Shown here: piece by piece, positions 17,318 through 25,835 of the stretch
How the letters are laid out: each line of letters starts with the position of its first letter
Position numbering within the stretch: position 1 is the first letter of the stretch
NCBI GenBank assembly: GCA_024235995.1
Contig: JACKLI010000001.1
Span: 3,348,001-3,412,000 of the forward strand
Direction: 5' to 3'
Source of the DNA: Burkholderiaceae bacterium
Lineage (GTDB): Bacteria; Pseudomonadota; Gammaproteobacteria; Burkholderiales; Burkholderiaceae_C
Length of the DNA: 64,000 nt
Notes under the pieces: generated by a model
What the model saw: only the letters and a program-made list of their open reading frames with translations
Told to the model about the DNA's origin: nothing
Database searches by the model: none
Program-made: the position numbers and the translations under genes

Positions 17318-18406
17318 TCATTCCGCCGTGAGCATCCGGACCTGGGCCGCGTACTCGGCGTCGATGCGCTTGAAGCGCGCCTGGCGTGCCTCTTCGTTGA
17401 TCCACTGCGCCTGCTGGGCCTGCTGCCGGGCGTACTTGGCGGCGATGCTCGCCGCCGGCAGCAGCGATCGGTTGTCGGCGGCGATGAAGCCCGCCAGGTC
17501 GTGCAGGGCCTTGAGCACCGCGCGCTGGCCATCGCCCTTGGGCGAGGGTGCGCGCCCGTAGCCCGTCAGGAAATCCTGCACCGCGCGCCGCAGCGCCGGG
17601 CTGAAGGTGCGCCGCATCACGATCTGGCCGTGGGGGATCAGGTCGGACGACCAGATGATGCGCAGGCGCGCGGCCTCCTCCGGAAACTGCAGCTGGAAGC
17701 GCTCGAAATCGGCCGTGTTGCTGGTCGCGATGTCGGCCTCGCCATTGGCCACCGCCAACGCGATGCGTTGATGGGTGCCGACGATCTCGCTGGCAAAGCG
17801 CGTTTCCATCTCGATGCGATGCGGCAGGAAGAACTCCAGCTGCGGCACGATGAAGCCCGACAGGGAGTGCTTCTCCCCCCGCGCCATCCGCCAGGAGTCG
17901 GGGTCGGCCAGCAGGGCCGCCAGCGTGCTGCGCGGCCCCTCGGCCCGCACCAGCAGGATGGCCCGATACCCTGGCAAGCCATCGTGGCGCGTCACCTGCG
18001 CCACCACGCGCATGCCGCGCCGCGTCACGGCTTCCAGCGCCATCTCGCCCGACAGGAAGGCGATGTCCACCTCGTCGCGCTCGATGGCGCGTGCCAGCGC
18101 GCCATAGCTGCTGGCCGAGAACATGGTGACCGGGCGTCCCAGCGTACGCTCCAGGTCGGCCAGCAAGGGCGCCCAGTCGTTGCGCGAATCGAGTGTGCCG
18201 CCGATGGGCAGGACACCGAAGCGCAGCGCCATGCGTGCGGCGCGATCGGGATCCTCCGCGGCGACCTGCGCCGCCGCCGGGTCGGCCGCAAGCCATGCCG
18301 CCGCCGCCCCCAGCACCGCGGTGCGCAGCCAATGCCGCCGCGAGCGGGGCGAGATCCGCGCCTGCTCGCGCCCGGCTGTCGATTCCATCCGCTTGAACTC
18401 GGCCAT
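17318..18406 (-). CDS. PhnD-like periplasmic solute-binding protein
   Basis: The 362-residue protein has an export signal with a Tat-like twin arginine (SRRHWLRTAVLG, then DPAAAQ). The mature part follows the phosphate/phosphite/phosphonate-binding pattern: LRFGVLPIGG, LADLERTLGRPVTMFSASSYGAL, DEVDIAFLSG, and later ANGEADIATSNTADFER. No permease or ATPase gene is nearby. It diverges from a hybrid sensor kinase, so it may act as a ligand-binding accessory for signalling rather than transport; this is inference. The start at 18404-18406 is preferred, but an ATG 18 bases downstream is possible, and neither has a strong ribosome binding site. Confidence 0.8.
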   Translation of the reverse strand: MAEFKRMESTAGREQARISPRSRRHWLRTAVLGAAAAWLAADPAAAQVAAEDPDRAARMALRFGVLPIGGTLDSRNDWAPLLADLERTLGRPVTMFSASSYGALARAIERDEVDIAFLSGEMALEAVTRRGMRVVAQVTRHDGLPGYRAILLVRAEGPRSTLAALLADPDSWRMARGEKHSLSGFIVPQLEFFLPHRIEMETRFASEIVGTHQRIALAVANGEADIATSNTADFERFQLQFPEEAARLRIIWSSDLIPHGQIVMRRTFSPALRRAVQDFLTGYGRAPSPKGDGQRAVLKALHDLAGFIAADNRSLLPAASIAAKYARQQAQQAQWINEEARQARFKRIDAEYAAQVRMLTAE

Positions 18407-18574
18407 GGTTATGATTCTGCCGCAGACAGGCTCGCCGCGGTACATGTTCCGGGCCAACGCACCGCGTGATCGCAAGGCCTCGAGGCCATCACCCGTGCCA
18501 TGCCGCCGCGCTGTGGAGCATGGATTTCGCGACCCGGCTGGACGGCAGCCGCGCGCCGGTCAGGAGACTCGGAC

Positions 18575-20482
18575 ATGACCCTTTCGGCCACGGTTCGGCA
18601 GTGGTTCTCGCATCTGTCGCTGACCACGCAACTGGTGCTGCTGGCGGTGTTGCCGGCGGTGCTGGCCACCCTGGCGGTTTCGATGGTGGCGACGCGGCAG
18701 TACCTCGGCAGCGTGGAGGCCCTGATCCGGGCCAATGCCCAGACGGCGGCCTACCAGATCGCCACCGCGGCCGAGGAACCGATGCGCGCCATGGACCGGC
18801 GGGCGCTGCTTGGCATCGCCCGCGCAGGCATCTCGCAGCCCCAGGTGAAGCAGGTGCGCGTCTGGTCGGCCGACGGCGAGCTGCTGGCCCAGGCCGATGA
18901 GCCGGGCGCGGAGGGCGCGCCGGGCTTTCAGGTCACGGCGCCCATCCTGGGCGCGCAGGGCCGGCCCAGCGGGCAAGTCAACATCAAGGCCAGCCTGCAG
19001 GAGCTGCTGGACGCCCGGCAAAAGCGCTGGCGCGACGTGCTGGTGTCGCTGCTGGTGTCGCTGCTGGCCGTGCTGACTGCCGGCGCGTGGGCCGCGCGGC
19101 GCATCACCGCCCCGGTCTCGCGGCTGGGCGTGGCGCTGGAGAAGCTGGGCGCTGGCGAGTCGACCCAGGTCGAGGTGACCGGCACGCTCGAGATCCAGCG
19201 CCTGCTGCAGGGCTTCAACCGGTCGGCCCGGGCCCTGGCGGGCAGCCGGCTGGAGATGGAGACCCGCATCCGCGAGGCGACGGCCGAGCTGGCACGCAAG
19301 AACCAGCAGATCGAGCGCGCCAGCCAGGCACGCATGCGGCTGCTGGCGGCCGCCAGCCACGACCTACGCCAGCCGCTGCACGCGCTCACGCTGCTGTCCG
19401 AGGGCCTGGCCAGCGGCGAAGCCGACCCCGTGCGGCTGCAGCGCATCGGCCACGTGCGCGAATGCGTGAGCTCGCTCGACCAGTTGTTCTCGGAACTGCT
19501 GAACCTGTCGCAGCTGGACGCCGGCGTGCTGCGCCCCAACTGGCGGCGCTTTGCCCTGGACCAGGTGTTCGCCAACGTCAGCCGCGACCATCGGCCCGTG
19601 GCCGAGGAGCGCGGGCTGCGCCTGGTGGTGCGCCCGACCGCGCTGTGGGTGCATTCGGACTTCACGATGCTCTCGCGCATCCTGGGCAACCTGGTCTCCA
19701 ATGCCCTGCGCCATACGGTCACCGGCGGCATCCTGGTGGCGGCCCGCACGCGCGGCGCAGTCGTGCAGATCGACGTCATCGACACGGGCGTCGGCATACC
19801 GGCCGAACTTCGGGAGCGCGTGTTCGACGAGTTCTACCAGGCCGACAACCTGCCGCAAACCGCGCATCGCGGCGAAACGCGCGGCCTCGGACTGGGCCTG
19901 GCCACCGTGCGGCGCCTGGCGCATCTGCTGCACACCCGCGTCGAACTGAAGTCGGTGGTCGGTCGCGGCACCTGCATGCGCCTGCGCGTGAAGACCTGTC
20001 CGCCCGAGCCGCCAACCGAGACGACCGCCGCCGCAAGCCTGCCGCCCTACGGCGCCCGGCTTGCGGGATCGACCATCCTGGTCATCGACGACGAGCCGGC
20101 CATCCTGGAAGGGCTTCATCTGGGCCTGGGCGGCTGGGGCTGCCACGTGCTGACGGCCCGCTCGCGCGCCGAGGCGCTGGCCCACATGGACGCGCGGCAG
20201 GTCCCGCCCGACGTGATCATCTGCGACCTGCTGCTGGCCGACGGTGACAACGGCTTGCTGGTGCTGGCGGCACTGGCCGCTCACCCCCACAGCAAGGGTG
20301 CCCTGCCTGCGCGCCTGCTCGTGACGGGAGAAACGCAGCCCCGACGCCTGCTCGACGTCGCCGCCAGCGGGATTCCGGTGCTGTACAAGCCGGTCACGCT
20401 GGCAACCTTGCACCGCGCCATCGTGGAGCAACTGCCAAGCCACGCCATGGTGGCCGGTGAAGCCGACAGCCGTCCCGGCTGA
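18575..20482 (+). CDS. Hybrid sensor histidine kinase with HAMP and receiver domain
   Basis: The 635-residue protein has a membrane helix at about 19-39, a periplasmic region (40-152), a second helix (about 153-172), HAMP and coiled coil (about 175-250), and HisKA with phospho-acceptor His262 in SHDLRQPLHAL. The HATPase has GNLVSNALRH, IDTGVGIP and GLGLGLA. A C-terminal receiver starts at ILVIDDEPA (about 501), with Asp551 in IICDLLLAD as likely phospho-acceptor. No DNA-binding output domain is present and no response regulator is adjacent, so its target is elsewhere. AGGAG lies 9 bases before the ATG. It diverges from the PhnD-like gene, with which it may form a sensor pair. Confidence 0.9.
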   Translation: MTLSATVRQWFSHLSLTTQLVLLAVLPAVLATLAVSMVATRQYLGSVEALIRANAQTAAYQIATAAEEPMRAMDRRALLGIARAGISQPQVKQVRVWSADGELLAQADEPGAEGAPGFQVTAPILGAQGRPSGQVNIKASLQELLDARQKRWRDVLVSLLVSLLAVLTAGAWAARRITAPVSRLGVALEKLGAGESTQVEVTGTLEIQRLLQGFNRSARALAGSRLEMETRIREATAELARKNQQIERASQARMRLLAAASHDLRQPLHALTLLSEGLASGEADPVRLQRIGHVRECVSSLDQLFSELLNLSQLDAGVLRPNWRRFALDQVFANVSRDHRPVAEERGLRLVVRPTALWVHSDFTMLSRILGNLVSNALRHTVTGGILVAARTRGAVVQIDVIDTGVGIPAELRERVFDEFYQADNLPQTAHRGETRGLGLGLATVRRLAHLLHTRVELKSVVGRGTCMRLRVKTCPPEPPTETTAAASLPPYGARLAGSTILVIDDEPAILEGLHLGLGGWGCHVLTARSRAEALAHMDARQVPPDVIICDLLLADGDNGLLVLAALAAHPHSKGALPARLLVTGETQPRRLLDVAASGIPVLYKPVTLATLHRAIVEQLPSHAMVAGEADSRPG

Positions 20483-20532
20483 CCCGGTGACGGCAGGCGA
20501 ACGCGAAACCGAAGGGGTTGCACGCGCGGCGA

Positions 20533-23500
20533 TCAGAAATCGCCACAATCGTTGCGCCGATCCGTCGCCACGCAGTTGGTCAGGCGGGGGCGGATGCGCA
20601 CGCGTGCCCATTCGCGTTCCAGCACCTCGTTGCTCGCCGCCTCGCGCAGACCGTCCAGCGGTTCGCTCGCCAGACAAATGGGTGCGCCAGCCAGATTCTG
20701 GTCGAACGTGGCGCTGTCACGCGGCAGGCTGAGCGAGGGCAGCGACGGCACGGCATCGCCGACCGTCTCTGGGCTTGGCCCAGGGCCTGGACCTGGGCCT
20801 GGATTCGGCCCCGGACCAGGCCCTGGGTTGGGACCTGGTCCGGGCCCAGGACCCGGCCCCGGCGGCGCGCTGCCCACGCTGAGCGTCCCCGGCACCACCG
20901 CCACGACGTAGCCGATGTCCGAGCTGTACGAGCCCGAGATCGGATAGGAGCCCGCCGGACTCGCCTGCGTGGCCGATGTGCTGGCGCTGCCGTGAACCGT
21001 GTCCGGGCTGTCGCCCGGACGCAGGCCGGTAACCGAGACGGTGAACGGCGGGTTGGGCTCACCGACGGGGCGGCTGGCGTCGCCGATGTGGACGGTGGCG
21101 GTGGGGCGCTGGACATAAACGAAATGGTTCTCGTCCGGCGAAATCGTGACGCCACAGCCACCGCCATAGCTGCAGCCATAAAGATTGGGCCTCAGGCCCG
21201 ACCCGGCGACGCCCCCGCGCGATTCGCCTACCCAGGTATCGGCCCACACGCGCCAGGGAGCCCCGTCGATGCGGCCGGCGCCCGGGTTCTGGAAGCGGTT
21301 GGCCGCCACCAGGTCGGCGCCGCTGTTGCTGCTCAGCGGCAGGGCCAGGGTCAGGTCTTGACTCAGGGTCTGCACGTAGACGCGATCGGCTCCCAGCGTG
21401 TTGGCGCCGAGCGCTTGCGCAACGTTGACACTGCCAAGCGCGCCCGTCACCGTGACCGGCGCCAGCATGAGGTCATTGCGATCGACCCAGGCGAAGCGGC
21501 CAGCAGCGGACCCGCCCAGGGCCATGGCGTTGTTGTCGGCGTGGGTCAGGTCGACGTCGCCGCCGGTGGAGCGGGCCAGGACGCTGCCCGCGGTGATCCC
21601 GCCCGACGCGCCCTGTGTCACAGTGCCCGCGCTGACCAGCCCCAGTTGCGGCGCCTGCAGGGGTGCGTTGATCTGGATGCCGGCGCTGCCCGCGCCGCCG
21701 TTCTGCAAGGTCAGCGCATCGTAGGAGGTCAGGGCGCCGTTGACGGCAATGGCACCGCGGTGGTCGTTGCTGCCGACCACGATGGTCCCTGCGGACAAGC
21801 GCGAGAACTCATCGGCCGACAGCGCGAAGCCCTGCCCGCCGGGGCTGGCCAGATCGATCGGGTCGGCGACGCGATCGACGGCCGCGCCACTGGTCAGGAC
21901 TTCGCCGGGGCGAAGATCGAGCATCTGCCCAGCCTGGATCGTCACGCCGTTGCCGATCACGATCGCATCGGTGGTCCCGTTGTTGCCCGCGCGCACGGTG
22001 GCATGGCGGCCGGCCGACAACGGGGCTTTTGCGTTCAGCAGCAGGCCTGGCGCGCCATGCGTGGCCGAGCCGGCCAAGTCGAGATCGCGCCCCGCGGCAA
22101 TGTCGATCGGGCCGTCGTCCAGCAAGACCCCCGCCCCCTGCACGTTGGGAACGCTGTCGTCCAGGCGACCGTGGATGGAAACGTCACCCCCCGCGCTGCG
22201 GACACTGGAGGTCGTCATGTGGACGCCGCTGCCGGTCGGAACCGGGCGCCGCAAGGGATCCACCGTGCCACCCACGCCTTGCACCAGGATCGATCCGGTG
22301 GTGCTGTCGACCGTGGTGCCTCCAAACAGAGCAACCCCGTCGTTGTTGGTGCTGCTGCCGCTCAACGTGATCGACCCACGTCCGCTCGACAGGTGCGCGT
22401 CGTCGAGCTGCAAACCGGCTTGACTGGACAGCCCGTTGGCGCCCGGCGTGGTGGTGCGACCCTCGAGATCGATGTTGCCATCGCCGCGCCCCGGCGTGGC
22501 ACGCGCCCGGCTGTCGAGCGTCGCATCGGCCAAATGCACACCAGCATCGCCCGGACCCTTGGTCGACCAGTTGCCGTGCATGCGGATGTTGCCGCCGTTG
22601 CTCAGGATCGAACCATCGAAACTGACCTGCCCCCCGCCGACCGCGGGACCGCTGTTGTCGGCATCGGCGTTGAGAAACACGTTCAGCGCGCCGGCGCCTG
22701 GCGTCGACTCGATCGTCACCGTCGGCGACTCGGTCCGGATGCTGCGGTGCGCGTTGACCTGGAAAGTGACGGGAACACCCGGCGTGTTGCGCGCGATGGC
22801 CACGCCTTCATGAAACATCACGTCACCGGCCGTCGACGAGCCCCCGGCGGGCGTGGTGACGGTGACGCTGGTGCCCGTATCCAGTGCCGCGCTCACGGTG
22901 CTGTCGTACAAGGCGTTGGCCGACGGCGACGGAGGCGCGCTGCCATGCCAGATGTCGACGTCCTGCGGATCGAGGATCCAGGTGCCGGCCGCACCAGACG
23001 CCGTCGAGGCATCGACGGCAAAGCGATCGGTGATGTAGAAGGAACTGCCCGAGGTCTCGATCAGCCCGCCGCCGGTTCGCCCGCGGGCGCTCAACGGGCC
23101 GTCGAGCGTCAGGTCGTGGCTTGCATGCACCTGCACCTGGCCGCCGCGCCCGCCGCCCGGGCCGGAATCGGCGACGATCTGGCCCGTCAGGCTCACGTCG
23201 GTGCCCCGAATGTCGACGCTGCCGCCCTGGGCCGACCCGGCGCCACCAACGTCCAACGCGCCGCTGCGCACCTCCACGCCGCCACTGCCGGCGTCCAGAA
23301 CGATCTGGCCACTCCGCGCCTGGATGTGCCCCGCGGTGGGAACAAACGATCCGTCGGGGAAAATGCCGTTGACGATGAGGCCCCAGGTCTCCTGCGTCAG
23401 CAACAGAACGCGCCCGCCATCGGCCTGAATGTCGCCGACGTTCTCGACCCGACCAGCCAGTCTTCCTTCCAACGCCCCGGCATCCACACGCAGGGTGGTC

Positions 23501-24192
23501 AGGCCATCGCCAACCGGATCGAGCGTGACCTGCGACCCGGCCGCCAAGGCCACGCTTCCACCCGGAGCCAGGATATCCCCCCCATTGGACACCGAATTGC
23601 CGATCAGGACGACGACACCGCCCTTGCCGCCGTTGCCATTGGCCGTGATGGACGCCCCGGAATCGACCATGACCGTCGCCGAGCCTGGCCCCGGATTGGC
23701 GAACTTCATGGCGCCGCCGGCCAGGAAGGCGTTGTTTCGATCCGTCTCGGTGGCACCGGCCAGATCCAGCGTGGAAGCGACGATGCCTCCCACGCTCACC
23801 CGCGCGCCCTGGCCGAACAGGATGCCGTTCGGGTTGATCAGGTAGACGTGGCCGTTGGCGTTGAGGGCGCCGTCGATGCTCGACATGGATTCACCGGTGA
23901 CCCGGTTGAGCAGCACGGCACTCGCGTTGGGTTGACGTACGTTGACCGTGGCACCCGAGCCGATCGAGAAGGTGTCCCAGTTGGCAATGCCACGCTGCAC
24001 CGACTGGTCGATGGTCATGACGTTGCCGGCCGCGTTGACGCTGCTCGACACGCCTCCAGTCGGCGTCGAGAAGCCGCTCGGCAGCATCTGCGCCAGGCCT
24101 GGCAGCGCAAAGCCGCAAGCCAGCAGGGCCAGGGCCAGCGGATGAAGACGCAAGGCGCGTTGCGGTCGGGCCGGGGGCAGGGACGTCATCAT
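20533..24192 (-). CDS. Two-partner secretion exoprotein TpsA (filamentous haemagglutinin type)
   Basis: The protein has 1219 residues with a signal peptide (cleavage probably after GLAQ, about residue 35). A TPS secretion domain follows, with SVQRGIANWDTFSIGSG, INPNGILFGQGARV and beta-helix repeats rich in Gly, Asn and Asp. A block near 1040-1100 (SVTGLRPGDSPDTVHG, then GTLSVG) resembles an MBG-type repeat. A Pro-Gly tract (about 1107-1140) leads to a C-terminal domain with Cys in APICLAS and the end TNCVATDRRNDCGDF. The TPS domain is recognised by TpsB for export. Two ATGs lie at 24187-24192; I use the first, with GGAG 5 bases upstream. It follows tpsB by 11 bases. Confidence 0.9.
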   Translation of the reverse strand: MMTSLPPARPQRALRLHPLALALLACGFALPGLAQMLPSGFSTPTGGVSSSVNAAGNVMTIDQSVQRGIANWDTFSIGSGATVNVRQPNASAVLLNRVTGESMSSIDGALNANGHVYLINPNGILFGQGARVSVGGIVASTLDLAGATETDRNNAFLAGGAMKFANPGPGSATVMVDSGASITANGNGGKGGVVVLIGNSVSNGGDILAPGGSVALAAGSQVTLDPVGDGLTTLRVDAGALEGRLAGRVENVGDIQADGGRVLLLTQETWGLIVNGIFPDGSFVPTAGHIQARSGQIVLDAGSGGVEVRSGALDVGGAGSAQGGSVDIRGTDVSLTGQIVADSGPGGGRGGQVQVHASHDLTLDGPLSARGRTGGGLIETSGSSFYITDRFAVDASTASGAAGTWILDPQDVDIWHGSAPPSPSANALYDSTVSAALDTGTSVTVTTPAGGSSTAGDVMFHEGVAIARNTPGVPVTFQVNAHRSIRTESPTVTIESTPGAGALNVFLNADADNSGPAVGGGQVSFDGSILSNGGNIRMHGNWSTKGPGDAGVHLADATLDSRARATPGRGDGNIDLEGRTTTPGANGLSSQAGLQLDDAHLSSGRGSITLSGSSTNNDGVALFGGTTVDSTTGSILVQGVGGTVDPLRRPVPTGSGVHMTTSSVRSAGGDVSIHGRLDDSVPNVQGAGVLLDDGPIDIAAGRDLDLAGSATHGAPGLLLNAKAPLSAGRHATVRAGNNGTTDAIVIGNGVTIQAGQMLDLRPGEVLTSGAAVDRVADPIDLASPGGQGFALSADEFSRLSAGTIVVGSNDHRGAIAVNGALTSYDALTLQNGGAGSAGIQINAPLQAPQLGLVSAGTVTQGASGGITAGSVLARSTGGDVDLTHADNNAMALGGSAAGRFAWVDRNDLMLAPVTVTGALGSVNVAQALGANTLGADRVYVQTLSQDLTLALPLSSNSGADLVAANRFQNPGAGRIDGAPWRVWADTWVGESRGGVAGSGLRPNLYGCSYGGGCGVTISPDENHFVYVQRPTATVHIGDASRPVGEPNPPFTVSVTGLRPGDSPDTVHGSASTSATQASPAGSYPISGSYSSDIGYVVAVVPGTLSVGSAPPGPGPGPGPGPNPGPGPGPNPGPGPGPGPSPETVGDAVPSLPSLSLPRDSATFDQNLAGAPICLASEPLDGLREAASNEVLEREWARVRIRPRLTNCVATDRRNDCGDF
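20771..20872. repeat. Pro-Gly coding repeat tract inside tpsA
   Basis: About 100 bases built from GGNCC-type hexamers encode alternating Pro-Gly with two Asn interruptions. It separates the beta-helix/MBG part from the Cys-containing C-terminal domain and probably forms a stiff spacer. Such tracts are prone to length variation. Confidence 0.8.
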
Positions 24193-24203
24193 GGGACTCC
24201 GTG

Positions 24204-25835
24204 TTAGAAGGCCTTCTGCGCCTGAATGAAAAAGCGCGGGTTGCGGCCACCGCCATCGGCCAGGCCGCGCCGGGTGCCGGTGCGCCAGGCCAGCGTGGCG
24301 TTCAGGCTGAAGTCCCCCGGCTTGCCCCAGGCCAGGCCGATGCCGGCGCCGCGCAGGCTGATGGCGTTGTCGGCCTCCGACAGAGGCCGCTTGGCCTGCC
24401 GGCCGTGGGCGGCGTCGAAGAACAGGTAAGGCGTGATCTCGTCCATGGCCGACCAGCGCCATTCGAGGGTCTGGATCCAGCCCTGGTCGACCAGGGCCTC
24501 GCTGGACGCGTAGGCGCGCACGGCGCGCGCGCCGCCCAGGGCGAGCTTTTCGGAGGCGTCCAGGTTCTTGCTGGCCCATTGCCCGCCGATCGAGTAGTAC
24601 AGCGTGTGGCGCGGCGCGATGGACTGCAGGCGCGAGAACTGGAACACCAGGCGCGAGAAGCCACCCGCGGTGCGCAGCCCGCCCGCGGCCTGGTCGGCTG
24701 CTTCGGCTCCCGCGTCCTGGATGCGCAGATGCCCGCTGTAGAGCGTGCCGCTGCTGGCAAAGTAGCCCCCGCCCAGCCAGTCGTCGCGCCGGTCCCAGGC
24801 CCAGCCCAGCCCCACGTCGTTGACCCGCTTGCCCAGGCTGACGCCGACAGCGCGGTAATCGTCCCTCAGGTGCTTGGATTCGAGCACCAGGCGAGCCATC
24901 AGGTTCTGGTTGCGCTGGCGGATGACCGGGTAGTTGAGCGAGGCATCCACTACGTCGGCCTGGCCGTGGGCGTCCAGCGGACCAAAGGCGCCGCCAATGT
25001 CGTACTGCATCTGCGCCACGCCCAGGCCCAGGCGCAGGCCGCTGCCCCCCAGCGGCAGCTCATAGCCGAGCCGGCCGAAGGTCAGGCCACGGTCGGACAC
25101 CATCAGCCGCGCGTCCAGGTTGTCGCCCACGCCGGCCGGGCTGTTCCAGCGCGCCGTGCCGCCCAGGCGCCAGCGCCCGGTCTCGAGCGTGCCGTGGTTG
25201 TCGGCCTCGGCCGTGAAGCTCCAGCGGCGTGCCGCCACCACCTCGACCGCCAAATCCACCGTGCCGGTCGCGACACCTTGCTGCAGGCCCGAGGTGACCT
25301 TGATGCCGGGCTGGTCGGACAACAGCAGCATGGCACGCTCGTAGGCGGCCGCATTGACGGCCTCTCCCACCGGCACCGCCGCCAGGAAAGCGCGCACGCG
25401 CTCGGCGGTGATGGGCGCGTCGGGCGCCACGGTGACGTTCACCTGGCCCAGCCGGCCCTCGATGACGCTGATCTCGACCACGCCATCCTTCACCTGCTGC
25501 ACCGGAACGATGGCCTGGGCCAGAAAGTAGCCATGCTCGCGGTACTGCGCGGTGATGGCCTGGGCCAGCGCCTGCAGTTCGGCCAGGTTCACGTCACGCC
25601 CCAGGTAGGGCGCGGCCAGCTGGTGCAGTTCCTGCTCGTCCAGCGCCGCGACGCCCTTCAGGCGGACGTCGTTCAGGCGGAACGTCGTCTCGGCCGGCGC
25701 GGCCGTGCCCGGCAGGCTCTGGCTGGCTGGCGCCTGGGCCGATGCCGGCTGTGCAAGACCGAACGCGGTGACCAGCGCGGCCACAAGATGGGCTGAAAAG
25801 GTGTGAGCGGACCACGGTGCAGGACGAATGCTCAT
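24204..25835 (-). CDS. Two-partner secretion outer-membrane transporter TpsB (ShlB/FhaC family)
   Basis: The 543-residue protein has a signal peptide (ending ASAQA) and POTRA-like domains (about 50-200; LKGVAALDEQELHQLAAPYLG, REHGYFLAQAIVP, GVVEISVIEGRLGQVNV). A 16-strand beta-barrel follows, with the conserved LGGARAVRAY loop motif (VRGF/VRAY type) and a C-terminal Phe (IQAQKAF). It is a BamA-superfamily pore that exports the neighbouring TpsA through POTRA recognition of the TPS domain. The start overlaps the CHAT gene stop by four bases (ATGA) and tpsA follows after 11 bases, so the three genes form one operon. Confidence 0.92.
   Translation of the reverse strand: MSIRPAPWSAHTFSAHLVAALVTAFGLAQPASAQAPASQSLPGTAAPAETTFRLNDVRLKGVAALDEQELHQLAAPYLGRDVNLAELQALAQAITAQYREHGYFLAQAIVPVQQVKDGVVEISVIEGRLGQVNVTVAPDAPITAERVRAFLAAVPVGEAVNAAAYERAMLLLSDQPGIKVTSGLQQGVATGTVDLAVEVVAARRWSFTAEADNHGTLETGRWRLGGTARWNSPAGVGDNLDARLMVSDRGLTFGRLGYELPLGGSGLRLGLGVAQMQYDIGGAFGPLDAHGQADVVDASLNYPVIRQRNQNLMARLVLESKHLRDDYRAVGVSLGKRVNDVGLGWAWDRRDDWLGGGYFASSGTLYSGHLRIQDAGAEAADQAAGGLRTAGGFSRLVFQFSRLQSIAPRHTLYYSIGGQWASKNLDASEKLALGGARAVRAYASSEALVDQGWIQTLEWRWSAMDEITPYLFFDAAHGRQAKRPLSEADNAISLRGAGIGLAWGKPGDFSLNATLAWRTGTRRGLADGGGRNPRFFIQAQKAF

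Noticed and set aside
20771..20872. Repeat tract considered as a CRISPR array
   Set aside because: It is a continuous codon repeat with no spacers, inside an open reading frame.
20518..24207. A very long plus-strand open frame (over 1200 codons) opposite tpsA
   Set aside because: It is antisense to a clear TPS exoprotein; high GC leaves opposite frames open, and its translation is Arg/Gly/Ala-rich with no family motif.
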